Assembly (NCBI GenBank): GCA_031290005.1
Contig: JAITOJ010000126.1
Location: 1-20,777, forward strand
Source: Treponema sp.
GTDB taxonomy: Bacteria; Spirochaetota; Spirochaetia; Treponematales; Treponemataceae
DNA: 20,777 bases
Reading direction: 5' to 3'
In this document: positions 16,090 to 20,777 of the stretch, one piece after another
How the letters are laid out: every line of letters begins with the position of its first letter
Numbering within the stretch: position 1 is the first letter of the stretch
Program-made: the position numbers and the translations under genes
Notes under the pieces: model-generated
Told to the model about the DNA's origin: nothing
Databases searched by the model: none
What the model saw: the letters and a program-made list of their open reading frames with translations, nothing else

Positions 16090-16811
16090 AATTCCTGTGC
16101 TTGTCTGACCAAATTGACCCGCTGGTCTACAGCAAATCCATCACCGAACGTTTCGGCGATGTGGATATAATCCTGTTTGCCGGGGATTTGCCTTCGGAAT
16201 ACATTGACTTTGTGGTATCCTCCCTAAACGCGCCGTCTTTTTTTGTGTTTGGCAATCACGAGCTGGGAGATTTGTGCCTTTATCATCGCGAATTCCGCGG
16301 CCGCCGGGAAACAGGCTTTGGCAATCCATTCTTTCCTGAGTTTCGCGCTAACGGCGCATCCTATACGGGTTTTAAGATGCAGCGGCTTAAGGCCGGAGAA
16401 CAAACATTGTTGGTGGCAGGCGCTTCCGGTTCCATCCGGTATAACAACGGACTTTGTCAGTACACCAATCAGGAGATGTTCTTCAAACTTTTGAAACTGC
16501 TCCCTGCGCTTTGGTACAATAAAATCCGTTACGGAAGATATCTGGATATTTTTTTAACCCATGCCCCTCCCTGGCATATCCACGACCTTCCTGACCTCTG
16601 CCACCGGGGTTTCAAGTGTTTCCGGTGGTTTATGAAAAGATTTACCCCGGCCTATATGATTCACGGACATATTCATCTCTATGATTTGCAGGCTCACCGG
16701 CGCACCCGGTATCATGATACGGATGTGGTGAATGCTTACGGCTATTATGTGTTTGACTTGGAAATCCCCAAAAAACCGGGAGGAACGGGCAATGAAAAGC
16801 TGGTTATTTAA
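16086..16811 (+). CDS. Metallophosphoesterase of the SDxxDP subfamily
   Basis: This 241-residue calcineurin-like phosphoesterase carries GDLP (Asp34), FGNHE (56-59), THAPPWHIHD (His159) and HGHIH (193-197). The first metal block, normally DxH, reads SDQID (Asp8, Asp11), so the His ligand is absent. A related subfamily remembered from clostridia has SDEEDP in this place, so this looks like a subfamily trait rather than decay. The motifs SIRYNNGLCQYT and DLCHRGFK are also typical of that group. It is a soluble cytosolic enzyme with unknown substrate. The ATG overlaps the preceding stop, and the following gene starts inside its 3' end by 20 bases, so all three genes are tightly coupled. Confidence 0.85.
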   Translation: MKFLCLSDQIDPLVYSKSITERFGDVDIILFAGDLPSEYIDFVVSSLNAPSFFVFGNHELGDLCLYHREFRGRRETGFGNPFFPEFRANGASYTGFKMQRLKAGEQTLLVAGASGSIRYNNGLCQYTNQEMFFKLLKLLPALWYNKIRYGRYLDIFLTHAPPWHIHDLPDLCHRGFKCFRWFMKRFTPAYMIHGHIHLYDLQAHRRTRYHDTDVVNAYGYYVFDLEIPKKPGGTGNEKLVI

Positions 16812-17703
16812 CGAAGCGGACAATGATTTCGCAAAAGCGCGGAATATGGCGCTTATCAACGAAATACAGCATTTTTTTAATCCCGATGACACAGCCCTGC
16901 TTTCTTTTCAGGAAGCAAAGGAACTGCTCAAACCTCACAACGAAGTCTACAAAGGGATGCAGACAATTCCGGTTGACCTGATTGTGGGCAGCGAGGGGCG
17001 CTACCGGGATTTTGACAATCACTTTTTCCCCAAGCACAATTACACAAAGAACCGGTGGCTCAACATCGACATGGCGCATCTGCAAAACGTTAATCTGCCG
17101 CCAATCCGCCTGTACGAACTGGGGGAACTGTATTTTGTCCGGGACGGGAATCACCGGGTTTCGGTGGCTCGTTCACGGGGAGTGCAGTTTATCGACGCGG
17201 AAGTGACCAGCCTGCAAAGTGAAATCAAGATCAGGCCGGGCAGACTGAATCAAAAGGCATTGCTTGCCCAGGTGCTCGCTTATGAAAAACGCTTGTTTTA
17301 CGCGATCACCGCCTTCGGGGATATTACAGATTGCTGGAATATGGATTTTTCCGCCCCCGGTCGGTACGATGTCATTTACAATCACATCATCATTCATAAG
17401 TATTATATCAACCAGAACAAAACTCAGGAAATCTCCATGGTGGAAGCAGTCCGTTCCTGGTATGATGCGGTGTATCTTCCGATCATCAAGACGATTGAAC
17501 GGCAGCGGATACTCAAATGCTTCAGGGGCAGGACAGCCTCAGACCTGTACGTGTGGGTAGTGAGGTACTGGGATGACCTGAAAAAGGACTTCGGCAACTG
17601 TTATTCCCTGGACGAAGCGGCCAGGGATTTTAAGAGCCGTTTTACCAAAAGTCCTTTTGAAAAATTGTGGCGCTGGCTGAAAAGCGCCCGGCCTGACTGC
17701 TAA
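16792..17703 (+). CDS. ParB/sulfiredoxin-fold protein of unknown function
   Basis: The start at 16792 follows GGGAGG (16778-16783) by eight bases; an upstream in-frame ATG at 16732 lacks a ribosome site. The product is 303 residues. Residues 56-135 resemble a ParB-like fold: IPVDLIVGSEGRYRDFD, then LPPIRLYELGELYFVRDGNHRVSVARSRGVQFIDAEV. The DGNHRVSVAR motif (118-127) is the counterpart of the GERR/GNHR box that binds nucleotide in ParB/Srx proteins. The C-terminal 150 residues are helical and rich in Trp and Tyr, with no recognised domain. No DNA-binding helix-turn-helix is visible, so this is probably not a plasmid-partition ParB. It closes the fliA operon, and its stop overlaps the stop of the convergent MATE gene. 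Confidence 0.74.
   Translation: MKSWLFNEADNDFAKARNMALINEIQHFFNPDDTALLSFQEAKELLKPHNEVYKGMQTIPVDLIVGSEGRYRDFDNHFFPKHNYTKNRWLNIDMAHLQNVNLPPIRLYELGELYFVRDGNHRVSVARSRGVQFIDAEVTSLQSEIKIRPGRLNQKALLAQVLAYEKRLFYAITAFGDITDCWNMDFSAPGRYDVIYNHIIIHKYYINQNKTQEISMVEAVRSWYDAVYLPIIKTIERQRILKCFRGRTASDLYVWVVRYWDDLKKDFGNCYSLDEAARDFKSRFTKSPFEKLWRWLKSARPDC
17660..17688 (-). terminator. Probable terminator of the MATE gene inside the opposing coding region
   Basis: On the minus strand GGCGCT (17683-17688), eight loop bases and AGCGCC (17669-17674) form a six-pair stem, then ACAATTTTT follows. It begins 12 bases after the MATE stop and lies in the 3' coding end of the ParB-fold gene. The T run starts three bases after the stem, so it is moderate rather than strong. 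Confidence 0.5.
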
Positions 17704-19124
17704 CTGGTCTTTTCCGCGGCGCGCAGCTTGCGGAGTTCAAAGAATATCAGCGTTCCCGTGAGGAGGAGTGAAAAGCCGTCCGCCACAGGATTGGCCGCCA
17801 CCACGCCCCAGAGTTTCCAGATTCTGCCAAAAATCAGCATACAGGGGAGAAGCACGATGAACTGTCTGAGCATGGACAGGAATATGGAGATTTTGGGCCG
17901 TCCGGTCACCACAAAGACATTGGAAGACACGATTTGAAAGCCGTTGAGGGGCATCATGATTGCCGCGATACGCATGGCTCTGGGGGCAAAGGCGAGCAGC
18001 GCCGGGCTGCCGCCGGGGGAAAACAAGCGCACCAGGAAGACGGGAAAGGTCTCGGCAATGACGAACCCCAGGGTACAGACCACCGTGGCGGCGGCCACCG
18101 CACCCAGGTAGGTTTTGCGCACCCGGCGGAATTGTTTTGCCCCGTAGTTGTAGCCCAGGATGGGCTGGGCGCCTTGATTGATGCCGAATACGGGCATCAG
18201 AATCAGCATACTGATGGAACCGACGATATTCATTCCTGTGAGGGCGATGTCGCCGCCGTTGGCAACTCCCAGGCTTTCCGCGCCGTACCAGCCCATGCTG
18301 GTGTTGTACAGGAGCTGCACTCCTGACATCATGAGCTGCAACAGAAACTGCGCCGATCCAAAGGTCATTATCTGGCCGATAATGCGCAGCGAGGGCTTGA
18401 ATCCGAAAAGCCTGAGCGGGATGACCGCTTTACGGCTCATGCTGAAGCTCAGAATCCAGATGGCTGAGGCAAGTTGGGAGATAATCGTGGCCCAGGCCGC
18501 GCCCTCAACTCCCCAGCGGAAGACAAAGATAAACAAAGGGTCAAGGAGCATATTCAATCCCGCACCCAGTATCATGCTTATCATGGTGATGGTGGGGAAG
18601 CCCTGGGCGCGGGTGCAGTGGGAAAAGCCGAAACCCACCATCATGAACACTTGGCCAAACAGGATGATGCGGTAATAGGAGCGGGCATAGCTGAGTACGC
18701 CGCTTCCATCCTGGGCGCCCAGAATAGACAGGAGGGGGTCGATGAAGATTCTTTCCAGAATCATGAGCAGTACGCCGGTGAGGACCAGGAGCCAGAAACA
18801 GTGGCTCAGAGCGCCGGCAGCTTCTTTTTTGCGGCCTGCTCCCAGGCGCATGGAAATCATGTTGGCCGCGCCAATACCGAAAAGCATGGCAAAGGCCATG
18901 GAAATGGTCATGAGGGGGAGCACGAGGGAGAGGCCGCCCAGGGCCATTTCGTCCACCCCCTGGCCCACAAAGATACGGTCAACAACGTTGTATAAGGCGT
19001 TTACCAGCATTCCTGTTACTGCCGGGATGGAAAATCGCAGGAGCAGTTTGCCTACCGGTTCAGTGCCCAGGCGTTCGGCGGCATTGAGCCGTCCGGTGTT
19101 TGGTGATTCAGTTTCTTTTGACAT
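17700..19124 (-). CDS. MATE-family multidrug/metabolite exporter
   Basis: This 474-residue protein with about twelve transmembrane helices has the MATE layout: PVGKLLLRFSIPAVTGMLVNALYNVVDRIFVGQGV at residues 23-57, a repeat of this pattern in the second half (FGSAQFLLQLMMSGVQLLYNTSMGWYG), and GINQGAQPILGYNYGAKQFRRVRKTY. MATE proteins export cationic drugs or metabolites in exchange for Na+ or H+. The substrate cannot be read from sequence. I choose MSKETESPN at 19124 over an upstream ATG at 19184. The shorter start has no Shine-Dalgarno, but a promoter ends seven bases before it, so the message is probably leaderless. Its stop (TAG) overlaps the TAA of the convergent ParB-fold gene by two bases. 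Confidence 0.9.
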   Translation of the reverse strand: MSKETESPNTGRLNAAERLGTEPVGKLLLRFSIPAVTGMLVNALYNVVDRIFVGQGVDEMALGGLSLVLPLMTISMAFAMLFGIGAANMISMRLGAGRKKEAAGALSHCFWLLVLTGVLLMILERIFIDPLLSILGAQDGSGVLSYARSYYRIILFGQVFMMVGFGFSHCTRAQGFPTITMISMILGAGLNMLLDPLFIFVFRWGVEGAAWATIISQLASAIWILSFSMSRKAVIPLRLFGFKPSLRIIGQIMTFGSAQFLLQLMMSGVQLLYNTSMGWYGAESLGVANGGDIALTGMNIVGSISMLILMPVFGINQGAQPILGYNYGAKQFRRVRKTYLGAVAAATVVCTLGFVIAETFPVFLVRLFSPGGSPALLAFAPRAMRIAAIMMPLNGFQIVSSNVFVVTGRPKISIFLSMLRQFIVLLPCMLIFGRIWKLWGVVAANPVADGFSLLLTGTLIFFELRKLRAAEKTS

Positions 19125-19131
19125 GGGGGGT

Positions 19132-19160
19132 AGTGTAGCGGTTTTGTACTGGTTGGACAA
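19132..19160 (-). promoter_or_regulatory. Candidate leaderless promoter of the MATE gene
   Basis: Minus-strand TTGTCC (19155-19160) is separated by exactly 17 bases from TACACT (19132-19137). Only ACCCCCC lies between the -10 and the ATG at 19124, so transcription should start at or beside the start codon. No Shine-Dalgarno exists. A perfect palindrome touches the upstream side of the -35. Confidence 0.5.
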
Positions 19161-19174
19161 TGGGCGCGCGCCCA
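19161..19174. promoter_or_regulatory. Perfect 14-bp palindrome, candidate operator
   Basis: TGGGCGCGCGCCCA equals its own reverse complement and directly abuts the -35 hexamer of the MATE promoter. This is a typical position for a dimeric activator or repressor. The regulator is not in the window as far as I can tell. Confidence 0.4.
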
Positions 19175-19192
19175 GGAGCGGCAATTCGGGAT

Positions 19193-19227
19193 AAAAAAAC
19201 AGCCCGCAGATTTGCTCCCACGGGCTG
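19193..19227 (-). terminator. Intrinsic terminator on the minus strand
   Basis: On the minus strand CAGCCCG, a 14-base loop and CGGGCTG are followed by seven T residues (19193-19199). It sits just upstream of the MATE promoter and six bases after a stop codon in the frame that ends GPWSVIQKAIVP. It would stop transcripts entering from the repeat island before they reach the MATE gene. Confidence 0.8.
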
Positions 19228-19232
19228 CCCCC

Positions 19233-19275
19233 TTACGGCACAATCGCCTTCTGAATGACGCTCCAGGGGCCGGCC
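19233..19275 (-). pseudogene. Possible eroded 3' end of a gene
   Basis: The minus-strand frame ending GEAGPWSVIQKAIVP and a TAA at 19233-19235 reads like a genuine protein C-terminus and is followed by a strong terminator. Upstream, the frame runs into the 21-bp array (GHGPRQM repeats) and meets a stop at 19494-19496 with no ribosome site. I cannot name the protein. It may be a remnant interrupted by repeat expansion, or the resemblance may be chance. Confidence 0.3.
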
Positions 19276-19281
19276 TCGCCC

Positions 19282-19575
19282 ATTCGGCTTGGGCCGTGGC
19301 CCATTTGCCTTGGGCCGTGGCCCATTTGTCTTGGGCCGTGGCCCATTTGTCTTGGGCCGTGGCCCTTTTGTTTTGGGCCGTGGCCCATTCGTCTTGGGCC
19401 GTGGCCCATTCGTCTTGGGCCGTGGCCCATTTGTCTTGGGCCGTGGCCCTTTTGCTTTGGGCCGTGGCCCTTTCGTCTTGGGCCGTGGCCCATTTACTTT
19501 GGGCCGTGGCCCTTTTGGCTTGGGGAGTCCCCCATTTGCCTTGGGGGCTCCCCCATTTGCTTTGGGGGCTCCCCC
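19282..19575. repeat. 21-bp tandem array with GGGCCGTGGCCC dyad core
   Basis: Fourteen 12-base cores start exactly every 21 bases from 19291 to 19564, separated by nine-base spacers (consensus ATTTGTCTT or TTTTGCTTT). The first eleven cores are identical, GGGCCGTGGCCC, while the spacers vary. The last three are GGGGAGTCCCCC once and GGGGGCTCCCCC twice: both arms change and the dyad is kept. One spacer-like stretch precedes the first core. The period keeps most frames open (WAVAHLS, GRGPFVL and LGPWPIC on plus, ATAQDKW and GHGPRQM on minus). I see no ribosome site for any of them. Confidence 0.95.
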
Positions 19576-19589
19576 AAACCGTCAAACGA

Positions 19590-19623
19590 AAGAAGGCGAA
19601 GCCGCAACCGACCTCGCCTTCTT
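19590..19623 (-). terminator. Terminator-like hairpin, cassette copy 1
   Basis: AAGAAGGCGA (19590-19599) and TCGCCTTCTT (19614-19623) form a ten-pair stem with a 14-base loop. On the minus strand it is followed by TCGTTTG. It starts a cassette of about 93 bases (19590-19682) that is repeated with divergence at 20287-20381. Confidence 0.5.
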
Positions 19624-19685
19624 ACTGTTTAGCAAACCCTCGCACAACACACCGTTCCCAGGCATAAGCTAGGCCCACAAACAAA

Positions 19686-19711
19686 GGCGGCCTCCGTTGC
19701 CGGAGACCGCC
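19686..19711 (-). terminator. Terminator of the two-gene small membrane protein operon
   Basis: GGCGGCCTCCG (19686-19696), a four-base loop and CGGAGACCGCC (19701-19711) form an eleven-pair stem with one wobble or mismatch. Read on the minus strand it is followed by TTTGTTTGT. It begins seven bases after the stop codon of the 40-residue gene. Confidence 0.78.
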
Positions 19712-19717
19712 CGCCGC

Positions 19718-19840
19718 TCACGATCGCTGGGAAATATCGCCCTTCGGCTTTGGTTCCTCAACTTTCCCAAACTTGAGCATAGCAAACCCCAGCCCAGCGG
19801 TCAACACGATCACAGAAAAACTAAGAATAAGAAAATCCAT
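19718..19840 (-). CDS. 40-residue single-pass membrane peptide
   Basis: This very small gene is well supported by context: AAGGAG (19847-19852) lies six bases before the ATG, the upstream gene's stop is three bases before it, and a terminator hairpin follows seven bases after its stop. The peptide reads MDFLILSFSVIVLTAGLGFA, then MLKFGKVEEPKPKGDISQRS. Residues 3-21 form one membrane helix, followed by a short charged cytoplasmic tail. There are no cysteines or known motifs. It is probably co-translated with the 72-residue membrane protein, so the two may form one complex; a holin-like, toxin-like or accessory role is conceivable but not shown. Confidence 0.72.
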   Translation of the reverse strand: MDFLILSFSVIVLTAGLGFAMLKFGKVEEPKPKGDISQRS

Positions 19841-19843
19841 ACT

Positions 19844-20062
19844 TTACTCCTTTTCATTCCGAGAAATGAAAAACACACCTAAACAGAATGCAAGCGCCGT
19901 AACACCTGCACCACCCACAATCACCAACACATGCGGTAAATCCGCATCAACGATTGTTACCAGAATACTACCGGCAAAAACCATCTTGGAAATATCAAGG
20001 GAATAATCACCTAACTTTTCCCATACAGTGGCTTTTACCTTTTCCGACTTAAACAATGCCAT
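19844..20062 (-). CDS. 72-residue membrane protein, possibly DUF6722-like
   Basis: AAGGAG (20070-20075) lies seven bases before the ATG. The protein has a charged N-terminus (MALFKSEKVKATVWEKLGDYSLDISK), then two likely membrane helices (residues 27-40 and 45-66: MVFAGSILVTIVDADL and LVIVGGAGVTALAFCLGVFF), and ends in SRNEKE. The pattern 'EKLG.Y..DISK.VF.G' followed by two hydrophobic segments recalls small proteins labelled DUF6722, known to me mainly from Bacteroidetes; this is a pattern-based guess. The stop (TAA) overlaps the ribosome site of the 40-residue gene. It has its own promoter candidate and lies between minus-strand terminators, so the operon is transcriptionally insulated from its repeat-rich surroundings. 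Confidence 0.74.
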   Translation of the reverse strand: MALFKSEKVKATVWEKLGDYSLDISKMVFAGSILVTIVDADLPHVLVIVGGAGVTALAFCLGVFFISRNEKE

Positions 20063-20081
20063 TCATTATCTCCTTGCATAT

Positions 20082-20110
20082 AGTATACCGTCTTTTCCCC
20101 CAAAAAGCAA
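20082..20110 (-). promoter_or_regulatory. Promoter candidate of the small membrane protein operon
   Basis: Minus-strand TTGCTT (20105-20110), 17 bases, TATACT (20082-20087, 5 of 6 consensus) sits just downstream of a terminator and about 20 bases before the ATG at 20062. The -35 matches only TTG. Confidence 0.5.
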
Positions 20111-20117
20111 GCCCCGC

Positions 20118-20153
20118 GCAAAAAAGGCGCGCAGCCTTTTAACCACGCGCCTT
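20118..20153 (-). terminator. Intrinsic terminator on the minus strand
   Basis: AAGGCGCG (20124-20131), 14 loop bases and CGCGCCTT (20146-20153) form an eight-pair stem. On the minus strand the stem ends in CGCGCCTTTTTTG, with six T residues. It separates upstream minus-strand transcription from the small membrane protein operon. Confidence 0.78.
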
Positions 20154-20174
20154 CCTTGCTCCCTTATTCCGCGC

Positions 20175-20318
20175 CTACCGCCACCCCACCACCACCGCGT
20201 TGCTGCCGCTGCCGTAGCCGCCCGCCTCGCGTCCCCCGCCGTGCCCCCGCGTGAGGCTCTTCCTTTTGCCTCTTGCCCCCCAAACAAAGAAGGCGAAGCC
20301 CCGAAAGACCTCGCCTTC
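20175..20318 (-). pseudogene. Possible eroded open frame ending GGYGSGSNAVVVGWR
   Basis: A minus-strand frame runs from just after a stop at 20319-20321 through GFAFFVWGARGKRKS to a Gly-rich end, GGREAGGYGSGSNAVVVGWR, and a TAG at 20175-20177, followed 22 bases later by a terminator hairpin. It has no start codon with a ribosome site, and its first part is the duplicated hairpin cassette. The end looks like a Gly-rich protein C-terminus, perhaps of a tail-fibre-like or surface protein, but there is too little to name it. Otherwise the 20063-20704 interval holds only repeats and terminators. Confidence 0.28.
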
Positions 20319-20381
20319 TCACCTTTTCTAGCAAACCCTCGAGCAATACACCGCTCTCAGGCATAAGCAAGGCCCACAAAC
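20287..20381. repeat. Hairpin cassette, copy 2
   Basis: This 95-base stretch matches 19590-19682: AGAAGGCGA...TCGCCTTCT hairpin (20288-20319), then AGCAAACCCTCG, ACACCG, CAGGCATAAGC and GGCCCACAAAC in the same order. On the minus strand the hairpin is followed by TTGTTTGG, which is terminator-like. The tail is also the first unit of the 51/52-bp array. Confidence 0.85.
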
Positions 20382-20663
20382 GCCCAGGCTCTTCAAACAA
20401 TGCATCGCTCCCAGCATAGGCAATGCCCGCAAACGTCAAGCTCTGTCCCCAACACCGTTTCCAGGCATAAGCTAGGCCCACAAACGCCAAGCTCTGTCCC
20501 CCAACACCGCCCGCAAGCATAAGCTAAGCCCGCAAACGCCAAGCTCTGTCCCCCAACACCGCCCGCAAGCATAAGCAAAGCCCGCAAACGGCAAGCTCTG
20601 TCCCCAACACCGCCCGCAGGCATAAGCAAGGCCCGCAAACGCCAAGCTCTGTCCTCCCCCCCC
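20361..20663. repeat. 51/52-bp tandem array
   Basis: Units begin with GCATAAGC or GCATAGGC at 20361, 20414, 20465, 20517, 20569 and 20620, with spacings of 53, 51, 52, 52 and 51. Shared blocks are GGCCCGCAAACGCCAAGCTC, TGTCCCCAACACCG and CCCGCA. The 51/52 mixture comes from four or five C residues in one run, so no reading frame is kept. The unit is an amplified form of the tail of the 93-95 base cassette, because ACACCG-TTCCCAGGCATAAGCT also occurs at 19650-19670. Confidence 0.9.
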
Positions 20664-20667
20664 AAAC

Positions 20668-20703
20668 AAAAAAGGCGAAGCCGGGACAAACCAGATTCCT
20701 TCG
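20668..20703 (-). terminator. Weak terminator after the partial right-edge gene
   Basis: On the minus strand CGAAG (20699-20703) and CTTCG (20676-20680) can pair across 18 bases, followed by CC and six T residues (20668-20673). It starts right after the stop codon at 20705. The GGCTTCGCC arm and T run match one side of the cassette hairpins. Confidence 0.45.
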
Positions 20704-20704
20704 A

Positions 20705-20777
20705 TTAGATTGTCTGTCTTTTAAGTTCCCGGTTTTTCTTGTATTCGGCAAGAGAAACAAAACTCGCCGGGCGCTCT
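20705..20777 (-). CDS. C-terminal end of an unidentified gene (5' end beyond window)
   Basis: A minus-strand frame enters from the right edge and ends with 23 readable residues, RPASFVSLAEYKKNRELKRQ followed by TI, then TAA at 20705-20707. The charged helical tail and the T-rich hairpin straight after the stop support a real gene end. The fragment is too short to name. The other minus-strand frame open at the edge stops a few codons earlier and looks less protein-like. Confidence 0.5.
   Translation of the reverse strand, partial: ERPASFVSLAEYKKNRELKRQTI

Noticed and set aside
17700..19184. Longer MATE start at 19184
   Set aside because: It would place the predicted promoter inside the gene and has no ribosome site. 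The product from 19124 starts like other MATE proteins.
19052..19672. Repeat proteins such as ATAQDKW, LGPWPIC, GRGPFVL and GHGPRQM frames
   Set aside because: The same arithmetic applies: several overlapping frames on both strands are open, without Shine-Dalgarno, and one runs deep into the MATE gene.
20393..20760. Cys/Leu-rich minus-strand frames (GTELGVCGL..LCLRAVLG)
   Set aside because: They lie in the 51/52-bp array, which does not keep frame, and no start signal is present.

Overview
The window looks like chromosome of a spirochaete of the Treponema group, roughly half GC by eye. The grounds are a WhiG/FliA-type flagellar sigma factor followed by a FapA-like (DUF342) protein, many short lipoproteins, a spirochaete-style outer-membrane barrel gene and Treponema-like protein sequences. 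A free-living or gut treponeme rather than T. pallidum is an inference from composition and repeat content. I see no rRNA, tRNA, transposase, integrase or CRISPR array.

Layout. Positions 1-1377 (+): the 3' end of asparagine synthetase B, then elongation factor P and a META-domain lipoprotein. 1384-2931 (-): a divergent sodium:dicarboxylate-type symporter and an eight-cysteine putative zinc protein. 3031-4466 (+): a periplasmic-binding-protein-like lipoprotein coupled to a YfcE-like phosphoesterase. 4484-7873 (-): a large lipoprotein followed by a probable outer-membrane barrel. 7874-8386: divergent intergenic region filled by a 21-bp tandem array. 8387-11855 (+): a thioredoxin-like lipoprotein and two consecutive CNNM/CBS (HlyC/CorC-type) membrane proteins, joined by 4-base overlaps. 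11925-17703 (+): a motility-type operon with a membrane protein of unknown function, FliA, FapA-like, a small Gln-rich protein, a SwrB-like membrane/helix-turn-helix protein, a metallophosphoesterase and a ParB-fold protein. 17700-19124 (-): a MATE exporter with a probable leaderless promoter and a perfect 14-bp palindrome beside its -35 box.

The last 1.6 kb is different. It holds a second 21-bp array with dyad cores, a duplicated terminator-bearing cassette, a 51/52-bp array grown from the tail of that cassette, several minus-strand terminators, and one compact operon of two tiny membrane proteins (72 and 40 residues). The minus-strand 3' end of one further gene runs off the right edge.

The strongest unusual signal is that two tandem arrays about 11 kb apart, with unrelated sequences, share an exact 21-bp period (about two helical turns) and an invariant core with dyad symmetry. 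In both, some units carry changes on both arms that keep the symmetry. These arrays keep most reading frames open by arithmetic and are unlikely to be protein-coding. They could be protein-binding arrays or structured-RNA arrays.
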